Shown: piece by piece, positions 39,541 to 49,623 of the stretch
How positions within the stretch are numbered: position 1 is the first letter of the stretch
How the letters are laid out: each line of letters starts with the position of its first letter
NCBI RefSeq assembly: GCF_001831495.1
Contig: NZ_CP017689.1
Location: 2,976,001 to 3,040,000, forward strand
Direction of reading: 5' to 3'
Length of the DNA stretch: 64,000 nucleotides
Source of the DNA: Thalassotalea crassostreae
Lineage (GTDB): Bacteria > Pseudomonadota > Gammaproteobacteria > Enterobacterales > Alteromonadaceae
The notes under the pieces: model-generated
What the model saw: only the letters and a program-made list of their open reading frames with translations
Databases searched by the model: none
Told to the model about the DNA's origin: nothing
Position numbers and translations under genes: made by a program

Positions 39541-40113
39541 ATGCAAAATACCACTAGAACAAGAACATTAATCACTCTGCTGTTTAGCACCATGATAATC
39601 AGCGCCTGTAAAAGTACGAGCTCTACAGTTGACTACGATACAGATACCAATTTCAATCAATTTAAACACTATCAAATGGTTACTTCGAAACAACCAACCA
39701 ATAAGAAGCAACCTCCAATGGATCAAATGACAGCTGATAGAATCAGTTCTGCTATCGAGTCACAACTCAAAGCAAAAGCATTAACAAAAATGGATGCAGA
39801 AGCTGAGTTGCAAGTGAGTTATTTTACCGCAACAGAGCAAAAAGAAAATAAGTCGTCTCTAGGTATTAGAATTGGCGGAGCAAAAATTGGTGGTAACACT
39901 TCAACAGGGGTTGGCGTTGGAACTTCGGTACCGATAAGTTCTGACACCTCAACCATTACCCAAATAACCATTGATATCTATCATCAAGATAAGTTGATTT
40001 GGCGAGGGATTGACAGTTATGAAACTGATTCTGATGTAACACCACAAGAAAGAGAGAAAGAAATTAACGCGACGGTAGCCAACATTATGGCAAACTACCC
40101 GCCGAAAAAATAA
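39541..40113 (+). CDS. DUF4136-type lipoprotein
   Basis: 190 aa. A lipoprotein signal (about 1-23) ends in the lipobox IISAC with Cys23. The following domain (VDYDTDTNFNQFKHYQM near 30, ADRISSAIESQLKAKALTKMDAEAELQVSYF near 65, TQITIDIYHQDKLIWRGIDSY near 140, INATVANIMANYPPK at the end) matches the DUF4136 pattern of small envelope lipoproteins. A Gly-rich insert covers about 107-130. Function is unknown. A 61-bp palindrome begins 5 bp after the stop. Confidence 0.8.
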   Translation: MQNTTRTRTLITLLFSTMIISACKSTSSTVDYDTDTNFNQFKHYQMVTSKQPTNKKQPPMDQMTADRISSAIESQLKAKALTKMDAEAELQVSYFTATEQKENKSSLGIRIGGAKIGGNTSTGVGVGTSVPISSDTSTITQITIDIYHQDKLIWRGIDSYETDSDVTPQEREKEINATVANIMANYPPKK

Positions 40114-40118
40114 ATCGC

Positions 40119-40179
40119 AAACAAAACTGGGGTCAGAGTCAAGTTATTAAATAACTTGACTCTGACCCCAGTTTTGTTT
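40119..40179. repeat. 61-bp perfect palindrome (TCAGAGTCAAG-type hairpin)
   Basis: Two 30-bp arms (40119-40148 and 40150-40179) are exact reverse complements around the single base at 40149. The core is ACTGGGGTCAGAGTCAAGTT. It lies between the convergent DUF4136 and nqrM genes, so it can act as a terminator for both. The right arm ends in TTTTGTTT and, read on the minus strand, so does the left. Hairpins with GGGGTCAGAGTC cores recur in many proteobacterial genomes and are often linked to IS200/RAYT-type mobilisation. That link is from general knowledge and not visible here. Confidence 0.85.
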
Positions 40180-40186
40180 GTATAGA

Positions 40187-40408
40187 TTATATGTTTTTAA
40201 CGTCTATCGAGTTTTCACTTAGCGCAGCTTTGCGCTCTCGCTCTTTACGTTTCTCACACGGATTATCGCAGTTACAGGCTTTATCAATACCGAGACTGCC
40301 TAAACCGCCACAACTACCTGCTAATGTTTTTTGTTGGATAATATAACCGACAGCCATTGCCAAAAACATTACAACGAAAAAGCCGAAGGTTAAATAAAAT
40401 ATAGTCAT
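40187..40408 (-). CDS. nqrM: Na+-NQR maturation factor NqrM
   Basis: 73-aa membrane protein needed to assemble the Na+-translocating NADH:quinone reductase, probably by delivering iron to the NqrD/E site. A single helix (about 2-24) is followed by the cysteine motif SCGGLGSLGIDKACNCDNPCEKR, which holds four cysteines. It is 15 bp after apbE. The nqrA-F structural genes that normally precede this pair are not in the window. Confidence 0.93.
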   Translation of the reverse strand: MTIFYLTFGFFVVMFLAMAVGYIIQQKTLAGSCGGLGSLGIDKACNCDNPCEKRKERERKAALSENSIDVKNI

Positions 40409-40423
40409 GTTAGTTCTCTTTAA

Positions 40424-41476
40424 TTACTGCTCATTTTGCGACTTGGCAAAATACTGATTAAACTGTTCAGTAGCCTGTTCACTAAAGCCATCATCCGTTT
40501 TAGTGATCAAATACACCGCTAAAGCGTTTGCTGTAGCAAATTCATAACCTTTTTCAGGTCCCATCACCTCAATCGCCGTTGCCAAGCCATCGGCAGTCAT
40601 TGCAGAAGGATGAATCACAGTCACAGAAACTAAACGATGGTTGATTGGCCATCCAGATTTCGGGTCTATGGTATGAGAATAACGTACGCCATTCTCTTCA
40701 AAATAATTACGATAATCACCCGATGTAGCCACCGCGTTATCGCCCGGTATTATAACCTTTTGTACGGCACGAGTACCAGCAATTGGTTTTTCAACAGCAA
40801 CTACCCAACTTTGTCCATTTGCCTTACTGCCTTTGAGTCGCATTTCTCCACCAATATCAACAAGATAGTGATGAAATCCATTAGCTTCTAATAATTCAGC
40901 AACTTTATCGACAGCAAAACCTTTAGCAATTGCCGATAAATCAACATACACATTGTCTTGCATTTTTGACAATTGGCCGTCAATTAAACGAATTTTTTCA
41001 ATGCCTATTTGCGCTTTTTTCTGAGCAATCAATTCTGCAGATGGCACTGTTTCGGCGCGATTCTCAGGGCCAAAACTCCATAAATTAACTAAAGGCCCAA
41101 CGGTAACATCTAAAGCGCCTTCACTCACTTGTGCTAGACGAATCGATTCTGCAAGCACCTGCTCTAGCTCTTTCGACACCGAACGGCTATCTTGACCTTG
41201 ATGTTGATTGAATAAAGACAATTCAGAAGTTTTATCGTAGGTCGACATTTGTCTGTTAATTTTAACCAACAGGTCATCCACTTGTTTGGCCAACTGTAAT
41301 TTTTCAACTTCAGTTTTTTCACCCATGAGTTTCACTGAATAAACAATAGGTCCCATGGTATAACCGCTTAACATTAACTCATCTTGAGTGTCCTGCTCTG
41401 CAACCTTTTGATCGCCACAAGCGATTAATAAAAACAATAGGGAAAAAACAAATACGTGTTTGAAAATTGGCATCAA
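40424..41476 (-). CDS. apbE: FAD:protein FMN transferase ApbE (lipoprotein)
   Basis: 350 aa. It attaches FMN by a phosphoester bond to threonines of NqrB and NqrC (and RnfG/D). The lipoprotein signal ends LLFLLIACGDQ (Cys20). Motifs: LMLSGYTMGPIVYSVKL near 34, VDLSAIAKGFAVDKVAELL near 171, YLVDIGGEMRLKG near 197, and HTIDPKSGWPINHRLVSVTV near 271. Mg- and FAD-binding residues are in these blocks. It is paired with nqrM, consistent with an Nqr role. Confidence 0.94.
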   Translation of the reverse strand: MMPIFKHVFVFSLLFLLIACGDQKVAEQDTQDELMLSGYTMGPIVYSVKLMGEKTEVEKLQLAKQVDDLLVKINRQMSTYDKTSELSLFNQHQGQDSRSVSKELEQVLAESIRLAQVSEGALDVTVGPLVNLWSFGPENRAETVPSAELIAQKKAQIGIEKIRLIDGQLSKMQDNVYVDLSAIAKGFAVDKVAELLEANGFHHYLVDIGGEMRLKGSKANGQSWVVAVEKPIAGTRAVQKVIIPGDNAVATSGDYRNYFEENGVRYSHTIDPKSGWPINHRLVSVTVIHPSAMTADGLATAIEVMGPEKGYEFATANALAVYLITKTDDGFSEQATEQFNQYFAKSQNEQ

Positions 41477-41693
41477 GTGATTCTCACATTAGTACTGAAC
41501 AAGCACAGGCTAAAAAGTCGGCGCATTATAAACAAAATATCGGGTTAATTCATCCCTTGTGTTAACAATCGTTCTAGCCCATTGATAATCGGTCGTAAGT
41601 ATATGTGATGCTCCAAAAAATATTAGTGCAGTACATTTACGGCTTTCTATAATCATCGATATGGTGAGCAATAAATAAAGTGTTAGAGACAAG

Positions 41694-41716
41694 AAAGACG
41701 CCATCTAGGCGCCTTT
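41694..41716 (-). terminator. Terminator of the ETF-ubiquinone oxidoreductase gene
   Basis: On the minus strand AAGGCGCC-TAGAT-GGCGTCTT forms an 8-bp stem (one G-T pair) followed by TCTTGTC, 20 bp after the stop. The remaining 41477-41693 contains nothing I can support; a 64-residue open frame there overlaps this terminator. Confidence 0.6.
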
Positions 41717-41735
41717 TTTAAATTCACTATGCAAA

Positions 41736-43370
41736 TTACATGTTCGGGTAATTTGGTCCACCAGTACCTTCTGGTGTTACCCAAGTAATATTTTGGCTTG
41801 GGTCTTTAATATCACAGGTTTTACAGTGAATACAGTTTTGCGAATTGATCACAAATTTCTTATCTCCGTCTTCTGCTTCTTCTATCTCATAAACGCCTGC
41901 TGGACAATAACGTTGCGCAGGCTCTGCCCATTTCGCGTAATTAACAGCAACAGGAACTGACGCATCAGCAAGTTTCAAGTGACACGGCTGTTCTTCTTCA
42001 TGGTTAGTATTAGATAAGAATACCGAGCTTAGTTTATCAAAACTTATCACGCCATCAGGCTTAGGGTAGTTAATTACAGTACTTTCAGAAGCCAACTTCA
42101 GAGTCTCATGATCAAAACTATTGTCTGCAAAATTGAATGGTAATTTACCACCAAAGAAATTTTGATCAATCGTATTGTAAGCGCCACCTAAAAATGTGCC
42201 TAATTTGTGCATTGCTGCGCCAAAGTTACGAGTATTGTATAACTCCTCATATAACCAGCTTGATTTAAAGTTATCAGTAAATGCGGTTAAATCATTACCA
42301 CCTTCATCACCGCTAACTAGCGCGTCGAAAATAGTTTCCGCTGCTAACATACCAGACTTCATCGCTGTGTGATTACCTTTGATTTTGGCAAAGTTAATGG
42401 TACCTGCATCACAACCTACCATAACCGCACCAGGCATCGTCATTTTAGGAAGAGAGTTGAAGCCACCTTTTGCGATTGCTCGAGCACCGTATGATACGCG
42501 CTTGCCACCTTCAAGGTATTGAGCATATTTCGGATGATGTTTTAGACGTTGGAATTCATCAAATGGGCTTAAGTGCGGATTTGAATAATTAAGATCGATA
42601 ATTAAACCGACAAACACTTGATTGTTTTCGGCGTGATATAAGTAGCCACCACCTGTTGTATCGCTTTCTAACGGCCAACCTGCAGAATGAACCACTAAAC
42701 CTTCTTGGTGCTTAGCTGGATCGATATCCCAAATCTCTTTAAAGCCAATACCGTAATGTTGCGGCTGCTTGCCTTCATCTAGGTTGAACTTACTAATAAG
42801 TTCTTTACCTAAGTGACCACGACAACCCTCTGCAAACACTGTGTATTTAGCACGAAGTTCCATACCTGGCATGAAAGAATCTTTTTGATTACCTTCGGCA
42901 TCTAAACCCATATCGCCAGTAATGATACCTGCAACTTTACCATCTTCGTATATAACGTCTTGGGCAGGGAAGCCAGGGAATATTTCTACGCCCATTGATT
43001 CAGCTTGCTCAGCTAACCAACGACATACATTACCCATAGAGACAATGTAATTACCGTCATTGTGCATAGTTTTTGGTACAGAGAACCCAGGCAATTTAAT
43101 GCCTTTTTCAGCGCTATTTAATAAATAGATATCATCGCCAGTTACTGCGGTATTTAGCGGTGCACCACGCTCTTTCCAGTCTGGAAATAATTCAGTTAAA
43201 GAACGAGGTTCTAAAACTGCACCCGACAAGATGTGGGCGCCAACTTCAGAGCCTTTTTCAACAACACAGACCATTAATTCTTGATCTTTTTCTTGTGCCA
43301 TCTGCATTAACTTACAAGCTGTAGATAATCCTGATGGGCCGGCGCCGACGATTACGACATCAAATTCCAT
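41736..43370 (-). CDS. Electron transfer flavoprotein-ubiquinone oxidoreductase
   Basis: 544 aa from the ATG at 43370 (MEFDVVIVGAGPSGLSTA); a GTG 15 bases upstream only extends the frame. It takes electrons from reduced ETF and passes them to ubiquinone at the inner membrane. The FAD-binding GxGxxG is at the N-terminus. GGFNSLPKMTMPGAVMVGCDAGTIN lies near 310. The C-terminal [4Fe-4S] ferredoxin domain shows QNCIHCKTCDIKDPSQNITW. It is divergent from etfBA with a shared 377-bp control region. Confidence 0.96.
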   Translation of the reverse strand: MEFDVVIVGAGPSGLSTACKLMQMAQEKDQELMVCVVEKGSEVGAHILSGAVLEPRSLTELFPDWKERGAPLNTAVTGDDIYLLNSAEKGIKLPGFSVPKTMHNDGNYIVSMGNVCRWLAEQAESMGVEIFPGFPAQDVIYEDGKVAGIITGDMGLDAEGNQKDSFMPGMELRAKYTVFAEGCRGHLGKELISKFNLDEGKQPQHYGIGFKEIWDIDPAKHQEGLVVHSAGWPLESDTTGGGYLYHAENNQVFVGLIIDLNYSNPHLSPFDEFQRLKHHPKYAQYLEGGKRVSYGARAIAKGGFNSLPKMTMPGAVMVGCDAGTINFAKIKGNHTAMKSGMLAAETIFDALVSGDEGGNDLTAFTDNFKSSWLYEELYNTRNFGAAMHKLGTFLGGAYNTIDQNFFGGKLPFNFADNSFDHETLKLASESTVINYPKPDGVISFDKLSSVFLSNTNHEEEQPCHLKLADASVPVAVNYAKWAEPAQRYCPAGVYEIEEAEDGDKKFVINSQNCIHCKTCDIKDPSQNITWVTPEGTGGPNYPNM

Positions 43371-43636
43371 AGACTCACGTTCCACGTGCTTCCCCTTACA
43401 ATTTATTTTCTTTAAATTTTGTACTCAATATCTAAAATCCACAAATTCACGATAATGAGTAATTTTAATATTTACACTTTTATAGCATTTTCTTGGCAGC
43501 AAACCTATGCAATTTAGGCATTATATTTGCCAAAAGTCACATATTCTAGCATTTATCATTGACCTTTTGTAACTGACTTAGTAGTCTTTCGAGCCAAATT
43601 ACATTATCCTGCTTTTAGTGCATTCAAACGAAAGTT

Positions 43637-43652
43637 TCAAACAAGCGTTTGA
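43637..43652. promoter_or_regulatory. Candidate PsrA-type operator in the etf divergent region
   Basis: TCAAACAAGCGTTTGA has perfect 6-bp arms (TCAAAC / GTTTGA) with a 4-bp centre. A further TTCAAACG half-like copy lies 14 bp upstream. It resembles the PsrA operators that control fatty-acid degradation and etf genes in gammaproteobacteria. The rest of 43386-43747 is AT-rich without other clear signals. Confidence 0.45.
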
Positions 43653-43747
43653 CTATTATCTACAAATCAGGATATAAATAAACAAAAATATTTATATAAA
43701 GCACAATAAAGCGAAAATTTATTGTTTTAATCCATCTAGAGGTTGCT

Positions 43748-44497
43748 ATGAAAATACTTGTACCTATCAAACGCGTTATTGACTACAACGTCAAAGTACG
43801 TGTTAAGCCAGACAATTCAAACGTTGATTTAACAAACGTTAAAATGGCAATAAACCCATTTTGTGAAATTGCAGTAGAAGAAGCAGTTCGTTTAAAAGAA
43901 GCTGGCGTTGCTACTGAAATCGTTGCTGTCTCAATTGGCGACAAGTCTTGCCAAGAACAGCTTCGTACCGCATTAGCACTTGGTGCAGACCGTGCGATTC
44001 AAATTGACACGGCAGAGAGCCTTGATTCAATCAATGTGGCTAAACTATTACAAAAAGTTGTTGAAGAAGAACAACCACAAATCGTAATGCTTGGTAAGCA
44101 AGCAATCGATTCAGATAACAACCAAACTGGTCAAATGTTAGGTGCTCTAACAGGTATGCCACAAGGTACATTCGCTTCAATCGTTAAAGTTGAAGGCGAT
44201 AAAGTTAACGTTACTCGTGAAGTTGACGGCGGCCTACAAACTGTTGCATTAAACTTACCAGCTATCGTAACTACTGACTTACGTTTAAACGAACCGCGTT
44301 ACGCATCTCTTCCTAACATCATGAAAGCTAAACGTAAGCCTTTAGATGTTAAATCAGCTGCTGATTTTGGTATCGATTTAAGCCCTCGTACTACCTTAAT
44401 TAAGGTTACTCCTCCTGCCGAGCGTCAAGCTGGTATCATAGTTGAGTCAATTGACGAGTTAGTAGAAAAATTAAAAAATGAAGCGAAGGTGATCTAA
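43748..44497 (+). CDS. etfB: Electron transfer flavoprotein beta subunit
   Basis: 249-aa AMP-binding subunit of ETF, which collects electrons from acyl-CoA and other dehydrogenases. It begins [19 protein letters not shown] and has the family signature VAREVDGG-like [32 protein letters not shown] near 157-188. [22 protein letters not shown] lies near 123. The stop overlaps the etfA start by one base. Confidence 0.97.
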   Translation: MKILVPIKRVIDYNVKVRVKPDNSNVDLTNVKMAINPFCEIAVEEAVRLKEAGVATEIVAVSIGDKSCQEQLRTALALGADRAIQIDTAESLDSINVAKLLQKVVEEEQPQIVMLGKQAIDSDNNQTGQMLGALTGMPQGTFASIVKVEGDKVNVTREVDGGLQTVALNLPAIVTTDLRLNEPRYASLPNIMKAKRKPLDVKSAADFGIDLSPRTTLIKVTPPAERQAGIIVESIDELVEKLKNEAKVI

Positions 44498-45423
44498 TGT
44501 CTATTTTAGTAATTGCAGAACATAACAATGAAAGCCTTAATGCTGACACTCTTAAAACAATTGCTGCAGCAGCGGCAATTGGTGGTGACATTAACGTATT
44601 AGTTGCCGGTAATAACTGTGACGCTGTCGCTGCTGAAGCAGCAAAAGCGACAGGGGTTAGCAAAGTATTAGTTGCAAACAATGCAGCTTATGAACATCAA
44701 TTAGCAGAAAACGTTTCTGCACTAGTTGCTGAGATTGCAGGCGACTATAGCCACATCTTAGCGCCGGCTTCAACAACAGGTAAAAACTTTATGCCTCGCG
44801 TTGCTGCATTATTAGATGTCGCTCAAATTTCAGATATCATCGCTGTTGAAAGTGCTGATACATTCGTTCGCCCTATCTACGCAGGTAATGCCATTGCGAC
44901 TGTTCAATCACTAGATTCAACAAAAGTAATTACTGTACGCCCTACAGGTTTTGATGCTGTAGAAACTACAGGTTCTGCTGACGTTGTTGTTCTTGATAAT
45001 GCAACAGATGCAGGTACTTCTAGCTTCGTAAACGCAGAGTTAACTGTTTCAGAACGTCCTGACCTTGGTGCAGCAAGTGTTGTTATCTCTGGTGGTCGTG
45101 GCATGCAAAATGGCGAAAACTTCTCAATGCTTGAAGGTATTGCTGATAAGCTAGGCGCAGCAATTGGTGCATCACGTGCAGCTGTTGATGCTGGATTTGT
45201 ACCTAACGATATGCAAGTAGGTCAAACCGGTAAAATCGTTGCTCCAGACCTATACATCGCAGTGGGTATTTCTGGTGCTATTCAACATTTAGCTGGTATG
45301 AAAGACTCTAAAATCATTGTTGCTATCAACAAAGATGCTGAAGCGCCAATCTTCCAAGTTGCTGACTACGGTTTAGTTGCAGACTTGTTTGACGCACTTC
45401 CAGAACTAGAAGCTAAGCTTTAA
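44497..45423 (+). CDS. etfA: Electron transfer flavoprotein alpha subunit
   Basis: 308-aa FAD-binding subunit of ETF. The C-terminal FAD domain has [40 protein letters not shown] near 196-235, and [31 protein letters not shown] near 245. It is translated with EtfB, and together with the divergent ETF-QO it completes the ETF-to-quinone branch. Confidence 0.97.
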   Translation: MSILVIAEHNNESLNADTLKTIAAAAAIGGDINVLVAGNNCDAVAAEAAKATGVSKVLVANNAAYEHQLAENVSALVAEIAGDYSHILAPASTTGKNFMPRVAALLDVAQISDIIAVESADTFVRPIYAGNAIATVQSLDSTKVITVRPTGFDAVETTGSADVVVLDNATDAGTSSFVNAELTVSERPDLGAASVVISGGRGMQNGENFSMLEGIADKLGAAIGASRAAVDAGFVPNDMQVGQTGKIVAPDLYIAVGISGAIQHLAGMKDSKIIVAINKDAEAPIFQVADYGLVADLFDALPELEAKL

Positions 45424-45463
45424 TCAAAGTTTAAATGATGTCCTGAATAAGTTCAGGATGAAT

Positions 45464-45493
45464 AAAAAAACCAGCCTAGTTGCTGGTTTTTTT
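45464..45493 (+). terminator. Terminator of etfBA
   Basis: AAAAAAACCAGC-CTAGTT-GCTGGTTTTTTT is a 12-bp stem ending in a T-run, about 40 bp after the etfA stop. A smaller hairpin TCCTGAA/TTCAGGA lies just before it (45441-45458). Confidence 0.9.
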
Positions 45494-45526
45494 GTATAAT
45501 CAATTTGAAATAACTCGGAAATCATT

Positions 45527-45862
45527 ATGTCATCATTACAAGATCAATTATCGGCGCTCGTTTATTCAACCGACGGTGGTCGAATTAAAGAAGAGAAAGC
45601 TGAACCAACAGTCACCAAAAGCGATGGCTTTGCCAAAGTTCGAAGAGAAACAAAAGGTCGTAAAGGCAAAGGTGTTATCACCATTACAGGCTTAGGTTTA
45701 GCTCCTAAAGAATTAAAAGCGTTAGCGAAAAAGCTTAAAACAACCTGTGGCAGTGGTGGTACGGTGATCGATGAAGTGATCGAGATCCAAGGTGATAAAC
45801 GAGATCTAATTAAAACAGTTCTAGAAAAAGAAGGCTTCAAAGTGAAATTTATCGGTGGATAA
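45527..45862 (+). CDS. yciH: SUI1-family translation factor YciH
   Basis: 111-aa eIF1/SUI1 homologue. The N-terminal YSTDGGRI and the C-terminal SUI1 fold (GVITITGLGLAPKELKALAKKLKTTCGSGGTVIDEVIEIQGD) are clear. In bacteria it is thought to influence start-codon fidelity. It is monocistronic, with its own start after the etf terminator. Confidence 0.93.
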   Translation: MSSLQDQLSALVYSTDGGRIKEEKAEPTVTKSDGFAKVRRETKGRKGKGVITITGLGLAPKELKALAKKLKTTCGSGGTVIDEVIEIQGDKRDLIKTVLEKEGFKVKFIGG

Positions 45863-45904
45863 ACGTCACTTTCTTTAAATAAACATTTGCGTTAAAGCTA
45901 AGAA

Positions 45905-47212
45905 CTAAATCTTCAAATTGTCAAAATCCGGTCTCGGCATTTTCTCAAGATTGGCATACAAGTAAAATACAATTAACGCCATTGCTGCCGCGACCATAAA
46001 CAACCAGAATCCTCCAAACAAATCTAATATTATGCCTCCGCCTAGCGGGGCAAACGCATAACCGATTTCGTAAAACGAAGCGGCACCAAAGTATGCGCCG
46101 CGAAGATTTTGCGGTGCCAACCTATCAATATGAACATTCATGGTTGGGAATAATATCGCTTCCGCCAGACTCATCACAATGATGGCACTAATAAAGCCCC
46201 AGAACCAATCAAGCGGGTTTAGCGCCAGCCAAACTTGTGAAACCATCAATAAAATCAAACTCAACTGAATGCGTTTTATCAGTGTCATATTTGCCATCAG
46301 TTTTAATAGTAAAAACTGTGTCGAAATGATCACTAAAGCATTTGCAAATATCATAGAAGAGATTAATTCAATTAGCTTTGGTACTTCAGCACGAGTTAGG
46401 TACTGAATTAATGAGCTATCCATTTGTGCATAGATAAACATACACAAGATATTGGCGATGATCAGAACTTGCAGCAACTTGTCATGCATCAGTACCCGCA
46501 TAGTCTGATGAAAACTTGTTTTAGGTGATGCTTGTTCACCATCTTTATCATTAACATCGTTAGATGTATTGCTGAGTAAAGCTTGTTCTTTGTCTAGTCG
46601 AGCTTGCTCATTATCTAAAGCGAGTTTTTGATGATGGTTAAAACCCCAGCAAAGTAGGACGAGTAAAAACGCAAACGCCCCAGCAGTTAAATAGAAACTG
46701 GATTGCTCTCCCGTTAAGCCCATCCAAACCCCGACCATAGGCCCAATAGCACAACCGACATTGACGGCAAAATATAGCGACTGCATTGCTAATTCTCGCG
46801 TCTCTGTTTCATCAATGATGTCGCCAATAAGTGCCGAAACTAGCGGCCGCCAAAGTGCTGTAGCGATTGAACACAAGGTCATCACCACAACATAGCCAGT
46901 AACGGTGGTAACTTCGGCTAATAGAGAAAATGAAATAATGTAAAGAACGCCGCTCAAATACATCAGCTTTTTGCGACCAATGCGATCGGATAGCAGACTA
47001 CCAACAAAGCTTACTAATACAGAAATGATTGCTGCATTGGTGAGGATGAGCCCAATCTCAGTAGCGCTTAGTGCGAATTTTTCATAAAGAATTACGGCCA
47101 GAAAAGGCCATACCATGTAGTAACTACCACGGGTAATAAATGAGCCAAATAACAAAATCCACATCAGCCGTGGAAATTGTTTTAAGCGTTTGATAGAAAC
47201 ATCACTTTGCAT
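45905..47212 (-). CDS. MFS transporter (MdtH-like multidrug exporter)
   Basis: 435-aa major facilitator with about 12 membrane helices. The loop 2-3 motif is SLLSDRIGRKKLMYLSG near 75. A long acidic and Gln-rich cytoplasmic loop lies at about 195-230 (LDNEQARLDKEQALLSNTSND). The general pattern is that of MdtH-type drug exporters; the substrate is not predictable. It is separated from the next gene by 45 bp and may be independent. Confidence 0.8.
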   Translation of the reverse strand: MQSDVSIKRLKQFPRLMWILLFGSFITRGSYYMVWPFLAVILYEKFALSATEIGLILTNAAIISVLVSFVGSLLSDRIGRKKLMYLSGVLYIISFSLLAEVTTVTGYVVVMTLCSIATALWRPLVSALIGDIIDETETRELAMQSLYFAVNVGCAIGPMVGVWMGLTGEQSSFYLTAGAFAFLLVLLCWGFNHHQKLALDNEQARLDKEQALLSNTSNDVNDKDGEQASPKTSFHQTMRVLMHDKLLQVLIIANILCMFIYAQMDSSLIQYLTRAEVPKLIELISSMIFANALVIISTQFLLLKLMANMTLIKRIQLSLILLMVSQVWLALNPLDWFWGFISAIIVMSLAEAILFPTMNVHIDRLAPQNLRGAYFGAASFYEIGYAFAPLGGGIILDLFGGFWLFMVAAAMALIVFYLYANLEKMPRPDFDNLKI

Positions 47213-47257
47213 AAAACGAGAAAGAGAATTTGAATGTAAAAAGTATGGCTAGCTACT

Positions 47258-47881
47258 TTATACCGCATGCCAAGATTTGGCTAATAATAATTTTTCACCT
47301 AAGAAAACTTTACCTTCAAATACCGCGCCCGATTTAACAATACCAACCCCTTTAGGCGTGCCAGTCATGACGATATCGCCATCTTCTAAGGTGGTAAAAC
47401 TTTGTAATTCAGCAAGAATATCATCGGGTTTATACATCATTAGCTCAACACCACCTTGCTGTGTTAGTTTGCCATCAATGCTTAATTGCAACGTTAATTG
47501 CTGAACTAATTGCTGTTCAATATTATCAATAGCGACAAAGTGACTCAGCACCGCGGCACCATCAAATGCTTTGGCTCGCTCCCACGGTAAACCTTTTGCT
47601 TTCAATGTTGATTGCAGTTCGCGCTTAGTCAAATCTAAGCCAAAGCCTACAGCCACAAACTTACCTTGTCGGTACAAAAAACACAGCTCACCTTCATAAT
47701 GAAGTGCTTCTTGATGAAACGAATTTAACGTACTAGATATTGCTGAATTAGGTTTTGAAAACACTACCATATCGGTTGGAATTTCATTGCCTAATTCTTC
47801 AATGTGAGCAACATAATTGCGACCAACGCAAAGTACTTTTGACGGTGTGATTTTTTGATTTTCAAAGTTAACTGTATTCAT
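47258..47881 (-). CDS. Fumarylacetoacetate hydrolase family protein (YcgM-like)
   Basis: 207 aa from the ATG at 47881; the GTG at 47914 adds 11 residues without better support. FAH fold motifs: VLCVGRNYVAHIEEL near 17, PTDMVVFSKPNSAIS near 36, HYEGELCFLYRQG near 61 with metal-binding Glu residues, and GDIVMTGTPKGVGIVKSGAVFEG near 168. Such enzymes act on 2-oxo diacids or as acylpyruvases / oxaloacetate tautomerases. It follows the 3-hydroxyanthranilate operon by about 97 bp and may or may not belong to it. Confidence 0.82.
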   Translation of the reverse strand: MNTVNFENQKITPSKVLCVGRNYVAHIEELGNEIPTDMVVFSKPNSAISSTLNSFHQEALHYEGELCFLYRQGKFVAVGFGLDLTKRELQSTLKAKGLPWERAKAFDGAAVLSHFVAIDNIEQQLVQQLTLQLSIDGKLTQQGGVELMMYKPDDILAELQSFTTLEDGDIVMTGTPKGVGIVKSGAVFEGKVFLGEKLLLAKSWHAV

Positions 47882-47978
47882 TATTCGCTCGGTAAATTTA
47901 TGCCCGTGCCACACATTAAACCTGCGACACTAGGTTATAACTGGCAATACTAAACTGCCACTATAATACACAGCCTGC

Positions 47979-48983
47979 TTATAAATTAAAGAATGACATC
48001 GAATTAGCACCTAATATTTTTGTTTTCGCTTGCTCACTTAATACCTTATTTTCACGAACTAAGGTACCAACTCGCTGCTCACCTAACGGGAATGGTGAAT
48101 CTGAGCCTAGTAAAACTCTATCTTCGCCCATTACATTAGTAAGAAGTTGTAATGAATCATCACTAAAAACAGCAGAATCAACATAAAACCGATCGCAATA
48201 AGATGATGGAATATTCGGACAGTCTTGGCGAACAATATCTCTATGCTTCCATGCATTATCTACACGGCCTAATTGAAAGGCAAAGCTACCACCACCATGA
48301 GCAAAACAAATTTTCAAATCTTTGGAAATTCGCTCGAAGGCACCTGACAAGATCAACGACAAAATAGAAAGCTGGGTTTCAGCAGGCATTGCCACTAACC
48401 ATTGCAGCATGTATTTTGGCATGCGGTCACCACCAAGCATATCCCAGGGATGCACTAGTACTGAAATATTTTCACTCGCACAATGTTGTAAAAAGGTTAC
48501 GAGCCCTTCGTCATCTAGGTTTTTATCACCAACATGATTGCCGATTTGCACGCCAACATGGCCGTTTTTAGCCGCTCTGCTGACTTCTTCACAAGACTTA
48601 TCTATATCTTGTAATGGTACTTGCGCAAGTGCTTTTAAGCGATTGCTATCATGGCTACATATATCTAATGCTAAGTCGTTAAATAATTGCGCACAATAGT
48701 GAGCTTGCTCAGCTTTCTTTGCATAGGCAAATAAAATAGGAGTGGCACTCATAATTTGAATATCAATATTATCTCTATCCATTTCTGCAAGACGAACAGC
48801 AGGATCCCAACAAGCCTCATAGACAGGTCGAAAATCTTTATCGCCAAGCATCAACATTGCTTTACCTGGTTCTGTATGGCGCATCGAAGGCCAAGGATTC
48901 GAGCTAGGTTCAGCGCTAAACTTTGCTGCTAGATCTGGCCATTGTTTTGGCAGAAAGTGAGTATGCATATCAACTACAGGCAT
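47979..48983 (-). CDS. nbaD: 2-amino-3-carboxymuconate 6-semialdehyde decarboxylase (ACMSD)
   Basis: 334-aa amidohydrolase-fold decarboxylase. It diverts ACMS away from spontaneous quinolinate formation to 2-aminomuconate semialdehyde. Zinc ligands: MHTHF (His7, His9), a third His in [11 protein letters not shown] near 177, [20 protein letters not shown] near 227, and the Asp in [12 protein letters not shown] near 293. It is the last gene of the E-H-J-I-G-F-C-D operon. AGGAA precedes the start. Confidence 0.92.
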   Translation of the reverse strand: MPVVDMHTHFLPKQWPDLAAKFSAEPSSNPWPSMRHTEPGKAMLMLGDKDFRPVYEACWDPAVRLAEMDRDNIDIQIMSATPILFAYAKKAEQAHYCAQLFNDLALDICSHDSNRLKALAQVPLQDIDKSCEEVSRAAKNGHVGVQIGNHVGDKNLDDEGLVTFLQHCASENISVLVHPWDMLGGDRMPKYMLQWLVAMPAETQLSILSLILSGAFERISKDLKICFAHGGGSFAFQLGRVDNAWKHRDIVRQDCPNIPSSYCDRFYVDSAVFSDDSLQLLTNVMGEDRVLLGSDSPFPLGEQRVGTLVRENKVLSEQAKTKILGANSMSFFNL

Positions 48984-49045
48984 GATAATTCCTATTATTT
49001 TATTTGAACGTATGGTTTGTGTTTTCTACTTTTCGTACACCTTTG

Positions 49046-49600
<555 letters not shown>

Positions 49601-49623
49601 TCAATTATTTATTTCTATAAAAC

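Noticed and set aside
41510..41704. Minus-strand ORF of 64 codons after the ETF-QO gene
   Set aside because: Its start lies inside the ETF-QO terminator hairpin, and although the N-terminus is hydrophobic there is no ribosome binding site.
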